A stretch of 64,000 nt of DNA from Coprococcus sp. (GCA_017935345.1 JAGBHU010000045.1:1-64000); one strand, 5' to 3'. Shown: positions 51,083 to 60,662, counted from the stretch's first letter. Numbers and translations are program-made. Notes: a model not told the origin generated them from the sequence alone.

Positions 51083-52879
51083 TCACTTTACATACTCATC
51101 ACAAACCATCTCACGAAGACTGTATCGAAAAGATTTTTCATATTCTATATCTTCATTGATGCTATGGCTTACTTCCTCAAAAAAGCTGTGGTTGATATCC
51201 TCCATCGAGAAAATAACAGGATAATTGCTGTTCATCCCCCAGTACATAACTGCACCGTCTATCGCTTCTTTGCCAAATTCCTCCTGAAAAATACGTTTAC
51301 ACTCAGAATCACCAAATGCCACATGGCTCAGTCCGTTCAATGTCTTTGAAAGCATGTCAGCCCTGATAATATAGCCGTCACAATCTATCGCCCATTCCGG
51401 AATCACATCAGGCTTTATCATCACAATAATCGGAAGATTTCTGTTTTCGTTCTTAATCAGCTGTGTCAGGCTCCGGTAATCCATGATACTGATTCCCGTA
51501 TTATCATTTACCTGTATATCTCCGTCTATAAAGCCTATCTGGTAAAAAATATCCTTCATAAATTTCGGTCTGCTGTATCTCCGTTCTCTGGAATAGATTG
51601 TTTCACATGTATTTCTTGCGCTTAACAATAATCTGCCGTCTATATGCATCAGCTCTGCCGTTGTATGCCATATCACTCCCGGTTCATCATTACTAATCTG
51701 CTGGACATCCATAATAAATGACCTGCCGTCATAATTGATCCTCAGCTTATATCCGATTGTTTCATAACCTATATTTGCCATTTTCTCAGGCATCTGGTTA
51801 AATACGGTTTTCATATGCTGATATGCCCAGTCATATATTATCGTACAGGCCTTTTCATACCCCTCTGCAGGAATATATACATTCTGGGAGAATACATTAT
51901 CCGACACCAACGGTTTGATTTCCTGCTTGATTTCTTTATTTGAAACCCTGACAAACTGCTCTTTATCAAGAAGCTTTGATATGTATTCATCATGGATTCG
52001 CTCCTTATTTATAAGATATATTACCCTGTCCGGAGTCAATTCCTTATGATATTTTTTATTTAATAATATATTGACCAGTTCTCTTTTTGTAACATTGTGA
52101 AATCGTTTTACAATATCGGGATTGTTATCAAAATATTCCCGAAGTTCCGGTTTCAAATGGTCCTGTGTTATACGCAGCCGGTATTTACTCCGTATCGCAT
52201 TTTCCCAATTTTTTTCCTCCAGTTGAGCCTTACAGATACTGTCAAATATTTGAACGATAGACCAGTCACACAACTCCAGATTTGCGATAATACTATTCAT
52301 AACCCTGGAGAGCTTCTCCTGTCCTGTCCACAAATCATCCTCTCCGTCTTCGTCACCCAGCTTATATTTGTACCGCATCTCATGCTCTATTTCATGCCAG
52401 CCCTCAAACAAAATAGTTCTAAGCTGAACCTCAAAAGTCTGGTCAAACGGCTGCTCCCATATCATTGATGAAATATTCCTCAAATATTTGCTTGGTATCT
52501 TAAATACACCGTTACATTTCTGTGCCTCAAACCGATTCTCTCCATTTTCAGATTTAGACCAGTTATCAAGCTTAAACGTATCCTCGAGTATACTTTCACA
52601 GATACCGATATCCTCGGAATAGAACAGATTGATACGAATACCTATCAAATCCTGTATTTTCTTGCCTCCGCCATCAGACGAATATTTACCCTTCGCTAAT
52701 TTATTTTTAATCGAGCTCTCCGTCTTGACTCTCGACATACTATGGAAATATATGCCTGCATTATTCAGTTTTGTCGATAATGCCTGTTGTATTGCAAGCC
52801 TAACATGATTTAGTTCTTCCACATCTCTGTCAGACAAATATCTGACTTCACCCTCACCATAATTCAAAGTTACCATCAT
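51083..52879 (-). CDS. Multidomain RelA/SpoT-like protein
   Basis: The 598-residue protein has a RelA/SpoT nucleotidyltransferase fold at residues about 20-215: SRVKTESSIKNKLAKG, IQDLIGIRINLFYSED, FEVQLRTILFEGW and HEIEHEMRYKYK follow the synthetase pattern. The usual NGYxSxH segment with the guanine-stacking Tyr is absent (CNGVFKIPSKY in its place), so (p)ppGpp synthesis is doubtful. A helical middle (215-325) follows. The C-terminal domain (335-580) contains GVIWHTTAELM, LPIIVMIKPD, LNGLSHVAFGD and GAVMYW, a pattern I associate with a domain seen in large multidomain proteins of possible defence function. No HD hydrolase, TGS or ACT. The start may be 52879 or 52876. Confidence 0.8.
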   Translation of the reverse strand: MMVTLNYGEGEVRYLSDRDVEELNHVRLAIQQALSTKLNNAGIYFHSMSRVKTESSIKNKLAKGKYSSDGGGKKIQDLIGIRINLFYSEDIGICESILEDTFKLDNWSKSENGENRFEAQKCNGVFKIPSKYLRNISSMIWEQPFDQTFEVQLRTILFEGWHEIEHEMRYKYKLGDEDGEDDLWTGQEKLSRVMNSIIANLELCDWSIVQIFDSICKAQLEEKNWENAIRSKYRLRITQDHLKPELREYFDNNPDIVKRFHNVTKRELVNILLNKKYHKELTPDRVIYLINKERIHDEYISKLLDKEQFVRVSNKEIKQEIKPLVSDNVFSQNVYIPAEGYEKACTIIYDWAYQHMKTVFNQMPEKMANIGYETIGYKLRINYDGRSFIMDVQQISNDEPGVIWHTTAELMHIDGRLLLSARNTCETIYSRERRYSRPKFMKDIFYQIGFIDGDIQVNDNTGISIMDYRSLTQLIKNENRNLPIIVMIKPDVIPEWAIDCDGYIIRADMLSKTLNGLSHVAFGDSECKRIFQEEFGKEAIDGAVMYWGMNSNYPVIFSMEDINHSFFEEVSHSINEDIEYEKSFRYSLREMVCDEYVK

Positions 52880-53017
52880 ACCTTTCTAATTAATTTAAAC
52901 CCCTATTTTATAGTATACCATATTTCTAAAAGATTTGACCTAAAATATGCTAAATTATTTTATTCCTATTGCATTAAAAATATCCTTCATGATATAACAT
53001 ACTACGGAGGTAAAACC

Positions 53018-54949
53018 ATGATACTTGATTGTCAGAATATTAAAAAAGCATATGGCACCAACATCATACTGGATGATATCTCATTTCATCTGGAAGATAA
53101 GGAGAAAATGGCTATCGTCGGTATAAACGGTGCGGGAAAAACAACGCTTCTCCGTATTATTATGGGTGACGAAACAGCCGATTCAGGACAGGTTGTTGTT
53201 GCAAAAGATAAAACAATAGGCTATCTGTCCCAGCATCAGGATACAAACTTCCATTCAACCGTATATCAGGTTATGCTGGATGCCGTAAAGCCAATTATTG
53301 ATTTACAGAATCAGATCCGGCAGCTGGAGCTTGATATGCAACAGCTTCATGGAAAAGAACTGGACAAAGCATTGGAGCTTTACAATCGTTATACACACGA
53401 ATTTGAATATAAAAACGGATATGCCTGTGAAAGTGAAATTATCGGGGTATTAAAGGGATTGGGATTTGACAAATGTGACTTTGACCGCCATACTGACACG
53501 TTGTCAGGGGGACAGAGAACAAGACTGTCATTAGGAAGGCTTCTTCTTACAAAACCGGATATCATCATACTGGATGAGCCGACCAATCATCTCGACATGA
53601 ATTCCATATCATGGCTGGAGGATTATTTATCTACATATAAAGGCAGTATTATCATTGTGTCCCATGACCGGTATTTTCTGGATAAAATAGCGACAAAGGT
53701 TGTTGAACTGTACCAGACGCACAGCCATATTTATAATGGTAACTACTCCTATTATGCTACGAAGCGTGCAGAAATCAGGGCAAATCTGATGAAAGCATAT
53801 CTGAATCAGCAGCAGGAAATAAAACATCAGGAAGCCGTCATAGAAAAGCTGCGGCAATTTAACCGTGAAAAATCCATCAGAAGGGCAGAAAGCCGCCAAA
53901 AGCAGCTTGACCGTATTGAACGACTTGACAAACCGACAGAAATAAATGCCGAAATGCGCCTTATGCTTGAGCCGGAAACCGTAAGTGGAGAAGATGTATT
54001 AACCATAAAAGACCTTTCAAAGTCATTTGGCGATAATCTCCTATTTTCACGGCTTAACATCTCCATCAAGCGTGGTGAGCATGTCGCATTGATCGGCGGA
54101 AACGGTACAGGAAAGACCACAATCCTTAAAATCATCAATAAGCTTACTGCCAAGGATGACGGTGTTGTAACCTTAGGCGCAAGAGTAAAAATCGGCTATT
54201 ATGACCAGGAGCATCAGGTTCTTAATATGTCAAACAATATATTTCAGGAAATCAGTGATGCTTATCCAAATTTGTCAAATACAAGAATCCGTAATGTTCT
54301 TGCCGCATTTTTGTTTACGGGAGATGACGTTTTCAAGCAAATTTCCGATTTGAGTGGTGGTGAGCGTGGTCGTGTATCTCTTGCAAAGCTGATGCTGTCA
54401 TCAGCCAATTTCCTTATTCTCGATGAGCCGACAAACCATCTGGATATCATTTCAAAGGAAATCCTGGAAAATGCCATAAGCAATTATAGCGGTACTGTCC
54501 TCTATGTATCACATGACAGATATTTTATTAACAAAACCGCCACACGCATATTGGAGCTTAAGGACAAGCAGCTATACAATTATATAGGAAACTATGATTA
54601 TTACGATACACATCGGTTCAGCTCTGATGAAAATAAGCCGGCATTTACAAAGGTAACTGATGCTGCTCAGACGAACGCTCCGATTCAGTCAGAGTCAGTG
54701 GCAAAGCTGGCATGGAAGGAAAGCAAGGCAGAAGCTGCCAGATTACGCAAAAAAGCAAATGATTTGAAAAAGGTAGAGGCACAGATAGAAACGCTTGAAG
54801 ACAGACTTGCAGCGATTGATGAGGAGTTCTCCATTCCTGAAAATGCCACAAATGTGGAACTGCTGACAGCGCTTACAAAAGAACGTCAGGAGACTGAAGA
54901 CAGCCTCAATGAATTATATGAGAAATGGGAAGCGTTATCGTATCAATAA
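53018..54949 (+). CDS. ABC-F family ATPase (Uup/YdiF-like)
   Basis: The 643-residue protein has two ABC domains and no membrane segments. Domain 1 has GINGAGKTT, LSGGQRTRLSLG and IIILDEPTNHLD; domain 2 has GGNGTGKTT, LSGGERGRVSLAKL and FLILDEPTNHLD. A charged linker (QQEIKHQEAVIEKLRQFNRE) joins them, and a coiled coil of about 70 residues ends the chain (RLRKKANDLKKVEAQIETLE), as in Uup. ABC-F proteins act on ribosomes, easing stalled translation or giving antibiotic protection; this one looks like a housekeeping type. CGGAGG precedes the ATG. Confidence 0.93.
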   Translation: MILDCQNIKKAYGTNIILDDISFHLEDKEKMAIVGINGAGKTTLLRIIMGDETADSGQVVVAKDKTIGYLSQHQDTNFHSTVYQVMLDAVKPIIDLQNQIRQLELDMQQLHGKELDKALELYNRYTHEFEYKNGYACESEIIGVLKGLGFDKCDFDRHTDTLSGGQRTRLSLGRLLLTKPDIIILDEPTNHLDMNSISWLEDYLSTYKGSIIIVSHDRYFLDKIATKVVELYQTHSHIYNGNYSYYATKRAEIRANLMKAYLNQQQEIKHQEAVIEKLRQFNREKSIRRAESRQKQLDRIERLDKPTEINAEMRLMLEPETVSGEDVLTIKDLSKSFGDNLLFSRLNISIKRGEHVALIGGNGTGKTTILKIINKLTAKDDGVVTLGARVKIGYYDQEHQVLNMSNNIFQEISDAYPNLSNTRIRNVLAAFLFTGDDVFKQISDLSGGERGRVSLAKLMLSSANFLILDEPTNHLDIISKEILENAISNYSGTVLYVSHDRYFINKTATRILELKDKQLYNYIGNYDYYDTHRFSSDENKPAFTKVTDAAQTNAPIQSESVAKLAWKESKAEAARLRKKANDLKKVEAQIETLEDRLAAIDEEFSIPENATNVELLTALTKERQETEDSLNELYEKWEALSYQ

Positions 54950-54995
54950 AATACACCACAAATATCAGTTCTCCGATATTTGTGGTGCATTTTAT
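54946..54995. terminator. Bidirectional terminator
   Basis: CACCACAAATATC (54954-54966) and GATATTTGTGGTG (54975-54987) form a perfect 13 bp stem with an 8-base loop and flanking A and T runs. It serves the ABC-F gene and the convergent wall protein gene. Confidence 0.9.
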
Positions 54996-55016
54996 TAAAA
55001 AGCATTTTAATTTATA

Positions 55017-57467
55017 TTAGTTATTAAACATTTTTATAATCTTTGTTGCAATTTCATCTGAGCCTACATCATAACATGTATTGCTGATATATACCTCACT
55101 ACTTGCTCCCATTCCTCCATGAATACACCAATGGGTTTCATCATTACCGTCATTAACATATGGTCCCCATGCTCTTATGGATTCCTGAGCCTTTTCCTCT
55201 GAAACGCCAAGACTGACAAGATAGGCTTTTACATCATCGGCAGTATCAAACTGCCCGATATATATTGCGATATGCTCATAATCTCCATTTGCATAATAAG
55301 CGATTACATCACCCGGTGCAAGATTATCATAAGAGAAATCCTCTATAACGCCGTTTAACGTATATTCCTTCCTGTCCTGCCATGCTTTACCATCTGACAA
55401 AACAGCCTCGGCTGTGATATCACTATTGATCCATGCTGAACAGTTGCTGGCAGAATTGATAACAATGCCGCCTTCATCATAACCATTATATTGAACCGTA
55501 TTCTTTATGGCGACATCATCTCCGCCTGCATACTGAAGCGCTTGTGTCACAAATACATTGCATGGAACACCGGTCTCTCCCAGAAGATTGTTCATCACTC
55601 TCTTCATCCATAAATCATAGTCACAATTCATATTGCCACAGAAAATCTTTGAATATGCAATGCCATATTTATCAAATTTGTATATATAGTCACCCTTTGT
55701 TTTGGATGTATTGGTAACACACATACCATTGACATCGCTATAGTAATAAACTTTCTTACCGTTTATTTTCGCAGTCTTATAGCCTGCAGATGATTTATTT
55801 AAACCATATCCTGTTTTATATATCGAACACTTTTTAGCTGTATCATAATATACATACTTGTATACCCTGCCTGACTTACTGATATATGCAGCCTTTCTTG
55901 CAGTAAGTGTATACCATCCGTTTGTTCTTACCGTTTTCCCCTTCTTATCAAGGCAATAATAATTTCCATTTACTTCTACAACGGCTCTTTTAGTCTTCTT
56001 CCATGTTGAGCCATCATACTTCCAATAGGTTCCCTGATATGACTTTTGAGCATAGTTTGACCTGTAATACTTAACAGCTACAACACCCTTTTCATTTGTC
56101 TTCATGTAAGTGTTTTCAAACTTTGGAACCCATACATTTCTTGCATATTTCCATTTGCCGTTTTCATTAAAGTAATATTTATATGTACTTTTGGAAACTG
56201 TCAGCCTGTTAATGACAACACCCTTCTTGACATAGTAATAAGTCTTATTATTGTCCTGATACCATTTCGTACCTGTATATCTTACACCATTACCTTTAAA
56301 AAGATAATATGTACCGTTTATCTCATATATGCCTTTGCCCACAAACTTCCATTTGCCGTTTACAAGCTGCTTAAATTTATTCTTATTTTTTCCCTTATAT
56401 GCATCCGTATAAAAAATCTTAGAGCATATACCTTCTTCGTTGTAGTATTTAAGCATATTCTTCATGGAAAGCCATGTATTCGTCACTGCCTTTCCATTAT
56501 CCTGAAAATAGTAATAATATCTTCCAACCTTTTTCTCGGTATTATTCAATTTTATTCCGTTTATATAGTAATAATGGCTGCCCTTAATCGTAAACAATCC
56601 GTTTGCCAGTTCTCCTGTCTTGTCAAATCTGTATGATACCGCATCAATGGTTACAGCCTTTCCTTTAACCATATTGCATGTCGTACCCGTATATTGAAAA
56701 CAGTTTTTGCCGTCAAATACAAGACCGACATGACCGTCAACGACCTTTATCTGCTTATCCTGAACCTGATACCAGCCATCGGCATTTATCAGTCGTCCTT
56801 CCTGAAACAAATCATAATGACCTGCTCTTGCTACAATATCCGTAGCCAGTTTACCCTCCGTATAATAAAGTCCTGCATACCATCCTGTCACGCGAACAGA
56901 ATAATCTTCATTATAGTGAAAGCTTGTCATTCTTGTTGTATATTCCGCCTTCTTATCGGCTATGACGAGAGAAATCTTCTGTGTCTTTTCATTATATTTC
57001 TTTGATTTCAGCTTTATAAAGCTGCTGTCATGATATGTTCCTCTATACTTACTGCTTCCGTCTGCCACAACAAGATAGAACTTTTCTTCATATGTTAATA
57101 AACAATATGTAACCTCTGTACTTGAATCTACAACCGAACCTATGAAATAGTCTTCATCCTGTGCATATTCCAAATCAAAGGAACCATTGCTTGTATTTGA
57201 AAACTTATGCTTCTTTGTGTTTATTTTCAATTCAGATTCTACTGCCGCATCAAAAACAGTTGCGATGATAAACGTATCATCATCAACACCAACAGCAATA
57301 TCATCATTATCACAATCTGCATTCAGTCCTTCATCATCAATATCGTTATTCTCAATAACCGAAGCGTTTTCATCATCTATCTCACTTGCTGACACTCCGA
57401 TAACATTTGTCATTAAAAGTACAACTATCATAATCAGTGAAATAAAATGCTTTAAAAACCTTTTCAT
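55017..57467 (-). CDS. Secreted wall-repeat protein with NlpC/P60-like peptidase domain
   Basis: The 816-residue protein starts with a signal peptide (MKRFLKHFISLIMIVVLLM, cleavage near SAS). An acidic stretch of about 40 residues follows. From about residue 190 to 620 there are many Tyr/Gly/Trp/Lys repeats of cell-wall-binding type (GWYQVQDKQIKVVDG, GSHYYYINGIKLN, GRYYYYFQDNGKAV, GWYTLTARKAAYISKSG). The C-terminal domain (about 640-816) has a Cys in GVPCNVFVTQAL, then LAPGDVIAYYANGDYEHIAIYIG with the catalytic His, and HWCIHGG, an NlpC/P60 or CHAP-like cysteine peptidase that could cut peptidoglycan peptides. AGGAGG precedes the ATG. An array of TGTAACA motifs lies upstream. Confidence 0.85.
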   Translation of the reverse strand: MKRFLKHFISLIMIVVLLMTNVIGVSASEIDDENASVIENNDIDDEGLNADCDNDDIAVGVDDDTFIIATVFDAAVESELKINTKKHKFSNTSNGSFDLEYAQDEDYFIGSVVDSSTEVTYCLLTYEEKFYLVVADGSSKYRGTYHDSSFIKLKSKKYNEKTQKISLVIADKKAEYTTRMTSFHYNEDYSVRVTGWYAGLYYTEGKLATDIVARAGHYDLFQEGRLINADGWYQVQDKQIKVVDGHVGLVFDGKNCFQYTGTTCNMVKGKAVTIDAVSYRFDKTGELANGLFTIKGSHYYYINGIKLNNTEKKVGRYYYYFQDNGKAVTNTWLSMKNMLKYYNEEGICSKIFYTDAYKGKNKNKFKQLVNGKWKFVGKGIYEINGTYYLFKGNGVRYTGTKWYQDNNKTYYYVKKGVVINRLTVSKSTYKYYFNENGKWKYARNVWVPKFENTYMKTNEKGVVAVKYYRSNYAQKSYQGTYWKYDGSTWKKTKRAVVEVNGNYYCLDKKGKTVRTNGWYTLTARKAAYISKSGRVYKYVYYDTAKKCSIYKTGYGLNKSSAGYKTAKINGKKVYYYSDVNGMCVTNTSKTKGDYIYKFDKYGIAYSKIFCGNMNCDYDLWMKRVMNNLLGETGVPCNVFVTQALQYAGGDDVAIKNTVQYNGYDEGGIVINSASNCSAWINSDITAEAVLSDGKAWQDRKEYTLNGVIEDFSYDNLAPGDVIAYYANGDYEHIAIYIGQFDTADDVKAYLVSLGVSEEKAQESIRAWGPYVNDGNDETHWCIHGGMGASSEVYISNTCYDVGSDEIATKIIKMFNN

Positions 57468-57483
57468 AAAATCCTCCTAAAAC

Positions 57484-57606
57484 TGTAACAATGTTTTTAA
57501 AAACATCTTCTATTTGTTACAATTCTTTTACAATTTGAGTCCATTTTTATTAACAACAGGCTTAGTATACCGTATTATGTAACATAAGTCAAATATTTTT
57601 GTAACA
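57484..57606 (-). promoter_or_regulatory. Cluster of TGTAACA motifs upstream of the wall protein
   Basis: TGTAACA occurs at 57484-57490, 57578-57584 and 57600-57606, and as TGTTACA (opposite strand) at 57515-57521. An inverted pair CTTAAC/GTTAAG follows. The 305 bp region has no gene. The motifs may be regulator sites; evidence is repetition only. Confidence 0.35.
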
Positions 57607-57678
57607 ATTCTTAACTATTTACGAATAACTGTTAAGATTTACCAATTAAAACAGATGGGATTTGTATGTTTCAGGCAT

Positions 57679-57745
57679 AAAAAACCGACAGCCTTCCGTT
57701 GTGTTCTCTGTAACAATTACAGTAGACACACCAGACTGCTGTCGG
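57679..57745 (-). terminator. Nested-hairpin terminator after the lipoprotein gene
   Basis: CCGACAGC (57685-57692) pairs with GCTGTCGG (57738-57745). Inside lie a TGTGT/ACACA pair and a perfect CTGTAA-caa-TTACAG hairpin. On the minus strand six Ts follow. Confidence 0.85.
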
Positions 57746-57772
57746 CCATCATAATACAATGTCTTCTTTATA

Positions 57773-58561
57773 TTAGTCCGTATTTACAAGTGTGATGCTA
57801 TCCAGTTTTCCATCTGTAAAAGAAAGCTCAAGTGAACTGTCATATGATTTTCCAGTAACGTAATAATCCATTTCTTTACGGTCTATATCCGTACTGTCAC
57901 TTTCATAATAGTAATCCGGTTCTCCCATCAATGTCTTTACCTCATCAATTGTCATACCAAACGTGACACCATTACATAACGTCACATCAGGATTTACGTC
58001 ACGATAATCCAGCACCTCAAAAGAAAATCCGTAAATCTCGCAGTCCTTCAGCTCCTTATCGGCATCTGTAAAATTCTTAAAACGTACATAGAATTGCTCT
58101 TCGGCTTCATTTTCCGCAGTTACACTTGTTGTATACATATTGCTCTCCAGCTTCTCGCTCTTATATTCCTCATCAATCATAAACCCTGCTGCCTCAACAT
58201 CTGCAAGTGTCATAGGAAATGTATAAATCTCTCCGTCCAAGGCAAATTCCAGTGTTTTCCAATCATTTGAAGAAAAAGCGAAATCTGTTTTTGGTGTATT
58301 CTTTTTATCTGTACCACTTGTATTACCGTCTGTATCTTCTTTGGTGGTATCTTCTTCCGTTGTTGTTTCTTCCGTTGTCTCCTCCTCGGTAGTAACTTCC
58401 TCCGTTGTTACTTCTTCCGATGTTGTAATCGCCTCTGTTGTCGCCTCTGTCGTTACCTTGCTTTTTCTTCTGTCCTCCGTGTCATTATTACTGCACGCAG
58501 CCAATCCGCACATAATACCAATCAATATTGCTGATGTGGCAAATTTCTTTAATCTTTTCAT
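57773..58561 (-). CDS. Lipoprotein with Thr/Glu-rich linker
   Basis: The 262-residue protein has a lipoprotein signal (MKRLKKFATSAILIGIMCG, lipobox LAAC near residue 24). A linker of about 60 residues of Thr and Glu follows (VTTEATTEAITTSEEV), then a globular domain from about residue 95 with FALDGEIYTFPMTLADVEAAGF and GVTFGMTIDEVKTLMGEPD, a pattern common in small secreted domains of Lachnospiraceae. Function unknown. The start at 58561 gives AAAGGAG the best spacing (8 bases); an ATG six bases upstream is too close. The Thr/Glu linker resembles that of the sortase-type protein at 60966-62249. Confidence 0.8.
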   Translation of the reverse strand: MKRLKKFATSAILIGIMCGLAACSNNDTEDRRKSKVTTEATTEAITTSEEVTTEEVTTEEETTEETTTEEDTTKEDTDGNTSGTDKKNTPKTDFAFSSNDWKTLEFALDGEIYTFPMTLADVEAAGFMIDEEYKSEKLESNMYTTSVTAENEAEEQFYVRFKNFTDADKELKDCEIYGFSFEVLDYRDVNPDVTLCNGVTFGMTIDEVKTLMGEPDYYYESDSTDIDRKEMDYYVTGKSYDSSLELSFTDGKLDSITLVNTD

Positions 58562-58583
58562 TTTCATTTCTCCTTTAAACAAA

Positions 58584-58685
58584 AATAATGTACATGAAAC
58601 AAATTCCAGTCAAATACCAAATGTATTAAGAAATATACATCCTGTCCTAATACAAACAACTGCCGTTTATTTCATGTACATTATT
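58584..58685. repeat. 16 bp perfect inverted repeat, 70 bp apart
   Basis: AATAATGTACATGAAA (58584-58599) and TTTCATGTACATTATT (58670-58685) flank a 70 bp core, which itself has TGTATTA/TAATACA complementarity. It lies in the leader of the lipoprotein gene. On the minus strand a T run follows, so it may act as an attenuator or be a small MITE-like element. Confidence 0.6.
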
Positions 58686-58786
58686 GTAAAGAATCTCTGA
58701 ATATAGCAAGCGAAAATTAGTTGCAACTCCGGCAACTAATGGTGGCAAAGGCTCAAAATCCTTATTTCATCAAACTCATATCCGGC

Positions 58787-59893
58787 TTATTCTGACAGAT
58801 TCATTACATCCAGATAGAAATTGCAGTCCATAGCGGTCTCATTTTCATATGAATATCCATGGATTGAATAGATATCACCATTCTTCATATCACAATATGC
58901 CACAAAATTATAATCATATCTCTTTTTACGCTTAGAACATCTCATAACGGAATATGTATAATAGTAAAAAGTCCTTCCGTTTACCTCTGTCTGCCCTTCC
59001 GTAATGATTCTTGAAAATCCTGCAAGAGAATGCTTATCCGCCTTCTCCTTTGCAGTTTGCCATGTATAATTTGATGTAGCCAAATTTATATAAATCTTTT
59101 CTTTCTCTGACAGATATGTTTTACCTGTAATATTATCGGAAACAAGATAACACTCTTCCGGAAGATTATATGCGACTTCCAACGTTCCATCCGCATATTG
59201 CAACGAGTCATGCGACAAATACTCATTTTCTGAACTAATGCTTTCATCAGGGAGCCAACCGGTTCCTACCGCATCATCCTTTTCGTCTGTAGGAGCCGCG
59301 TTGTCAATGATCTGCTCTACCTCGCCGAACGCCTCATTATATAATAATGTACGGGCTTTCTCATCAAGATTATCCACATCGATACCGTCATATCTTATAC
59401 ATACAAAAAATCTTCTGTCATTATCGGCAGGTGTTAAATATACCTCAAAATACGATTGGCTATATTCCGCCCCTCTTTCGCCCTCCATACTTAGTATATA
59501 ATGTATATATTCACGTTCTTCAGGTTCCATGTGTTCGGGTTCACACTCTATCCTGTATCCTGAAGCAATCAGATTCTCAATCTTCTCCTCCCTGTTGTCC
59601 CAGAAATCATCACATGTATCATCTTCAACATCAATCTGAATCAGATATTCGTCCTTTAATCTGATATTCAGACAGCCGCTTTCATGAATATATGCTATGC
59701 ACTCTGTGTTCAGATTAAATTTTATGCCCTTAAATACAATTTCAAACCCGTTTTCTTCGCCAGTTTCTTTCACATCATTGGGCGGTACCTCATTATCGGC
59801 AAATGATATCACGCCCATAAACCAAAGTCCCATAAACACCGAAACCACAGAAAGGAAACAAGCTAATACAATACCTGCTGCCTTATTCATCAT
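58787..59893 (-). CDS. Membrane-anchored partner protein of XRE regulator (module A)
   Basis: The 368-residue protein has one N-terminal helix (GIVLACFLSVVSVFMGLWFM) and an extracytoplasmic part of about 330 residues. I recognise no known domain. The segment VNGRTFYYYTYSVMRC near the C terminus matches VNGKTFYYYIYTEEY in the protein at 62466-63575, and both share the order of anchor, acidic domain, PTDEKDD-type linker and Tyr-rich C-terminal domain, so they are paralogues. The start at 59893 overlaps the end of the XRE gene by 11 bases and has a GGAAAGTAGGG site. Confidence 0.75.
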   Translation of the reverse strand: MMNKAAGIVLACFLSVVSVFMGLWFMGVISFADNEVPPNDVKETGEENGFEIVFKGIKFNLNTECIAYIHESGCLNIRLKDEYLIQIDVEDDTCDDFWDNREEKIENLIASGYRIECEPEHMEPEEREYIHYILSMEGERGAEYSQSYFEVYLTPADNDRRFFVCIRYDGIDVDNLDEKARTLLYNEAFGEVEQIIDNAAPTDEKDDAVGTGWLPDESISSENEYLSHDSLQYADGTLEVAYNLPEECYLVSDNITGKTYLSEKEKIYINLATSNYTWQTAKEKADKHSLAGFSRIITEGQTEVNGRTFYYYTYSVMRCSKRKKRYDYNFVAYCDMKNGDIYSIHGYSYENETAMDCNFYLDVMNLSE

Positions 59894-60662
59894 AAACCCT
59901 ACTTTCCTTTTCACTCTCATCCTCTACCAATATGTGCCATTTATTTTCCTTGCGTACCCTGCGTATTTCCATACAAAGCAATATAAGGATACAGAAAAAC
60001 AACAGCATCAAAATCCCCGGTACTACCAGTGTCGGAACATAATAGTCCAAATAGATTGACTGCTGGTCAGCATCGGTATAGCATTCTATATAATCACCAT
60101 CCCTGATACCATCCATATCCAGCCATACCGTTTCCAGCACCTTACGATATTCTTCATCCGTAAAACTAATATCTGCCTTGGTATATTGCTGATATACCCT
60201 TTCCACCCTTGCATTTGCCACATGTTCATTATTCTTATCCCATTCATTATTCGAAAGCACCATAATAAAAACCGTACAACAAAATAAGAACAACATTCCC
60301 GCAAGCATGGCACATATACTGAGACGCCATGTACCGGCACCGCCACGCATTTTCTTTAAAGATGTCATATTTACTCTTTGAATTACCGGTTTATTTTCCG
60401 TCTCATTATTATCGTTGGATTCCAATTCATCCTGAGTTGCCGAATGATCTGATACCAATACTTCTCTTCCACGGATCAGCTCATCTATACTCACACCAAA
60501 CATTTCACAAATGTCCATCAGCTTATCCAAATCCGGATATGCTTTATCGAGTTCCCATTTGGATACTGCCTGCCGGCTCACACCGATTTTTGCGGCAAAC
60601 TCCTCCTGACTCATATTTGCCGCTTTACGATATTCTAAAATTCTAGCCCCTATTAATACCAT
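59883..60662 (-). CDS. XRE-family regulator with membrane anchor (module A)
   Basis: The 259-residue protein has an N-terminal helix-turn-helix (IGARILEYRKAANMSQEEFA, then GVSRQAVSKWELDKAYPD) of XRE type, residues 1-65. A linker of about 45 polar residues follows, then a membrane helix (LSICAMLAGMLFLFCCTVFI), an extracytoplasmic domain with VERVYQQYTKADISFTDEEY and DMDGIRDGDYIECYTD, and a second helix with a basic tail. DNA binding from the membrane suggests direct sensing of an outside signal or of the partner. The start at 60662 is 12 bases from AGGAG. Overlaps the partner gene. Confidence 0.85.
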   Translation of the reverse strand: MVLIGARILEYRKAANMSQEEFAAKIGVSRQAVSKWELDKAYPDLDKLMDICEMFGVSIDELIRGREVLVSDHSATQDELESNDNNETENKPVIQRVNMTSLKKMRGGAGTWRLSICAMLAGMLFLFCCTVFIMVLSNNEWDKNNEHVANARVERVYQQYTKADISFTDEEYRKVLETVWLDMDGIRDGDYIECYTDADQQSIYLDYYVPTLVVPGILMLLFFCILILLCMEIRRVRKENKWHILVEDESEKESRVYDE

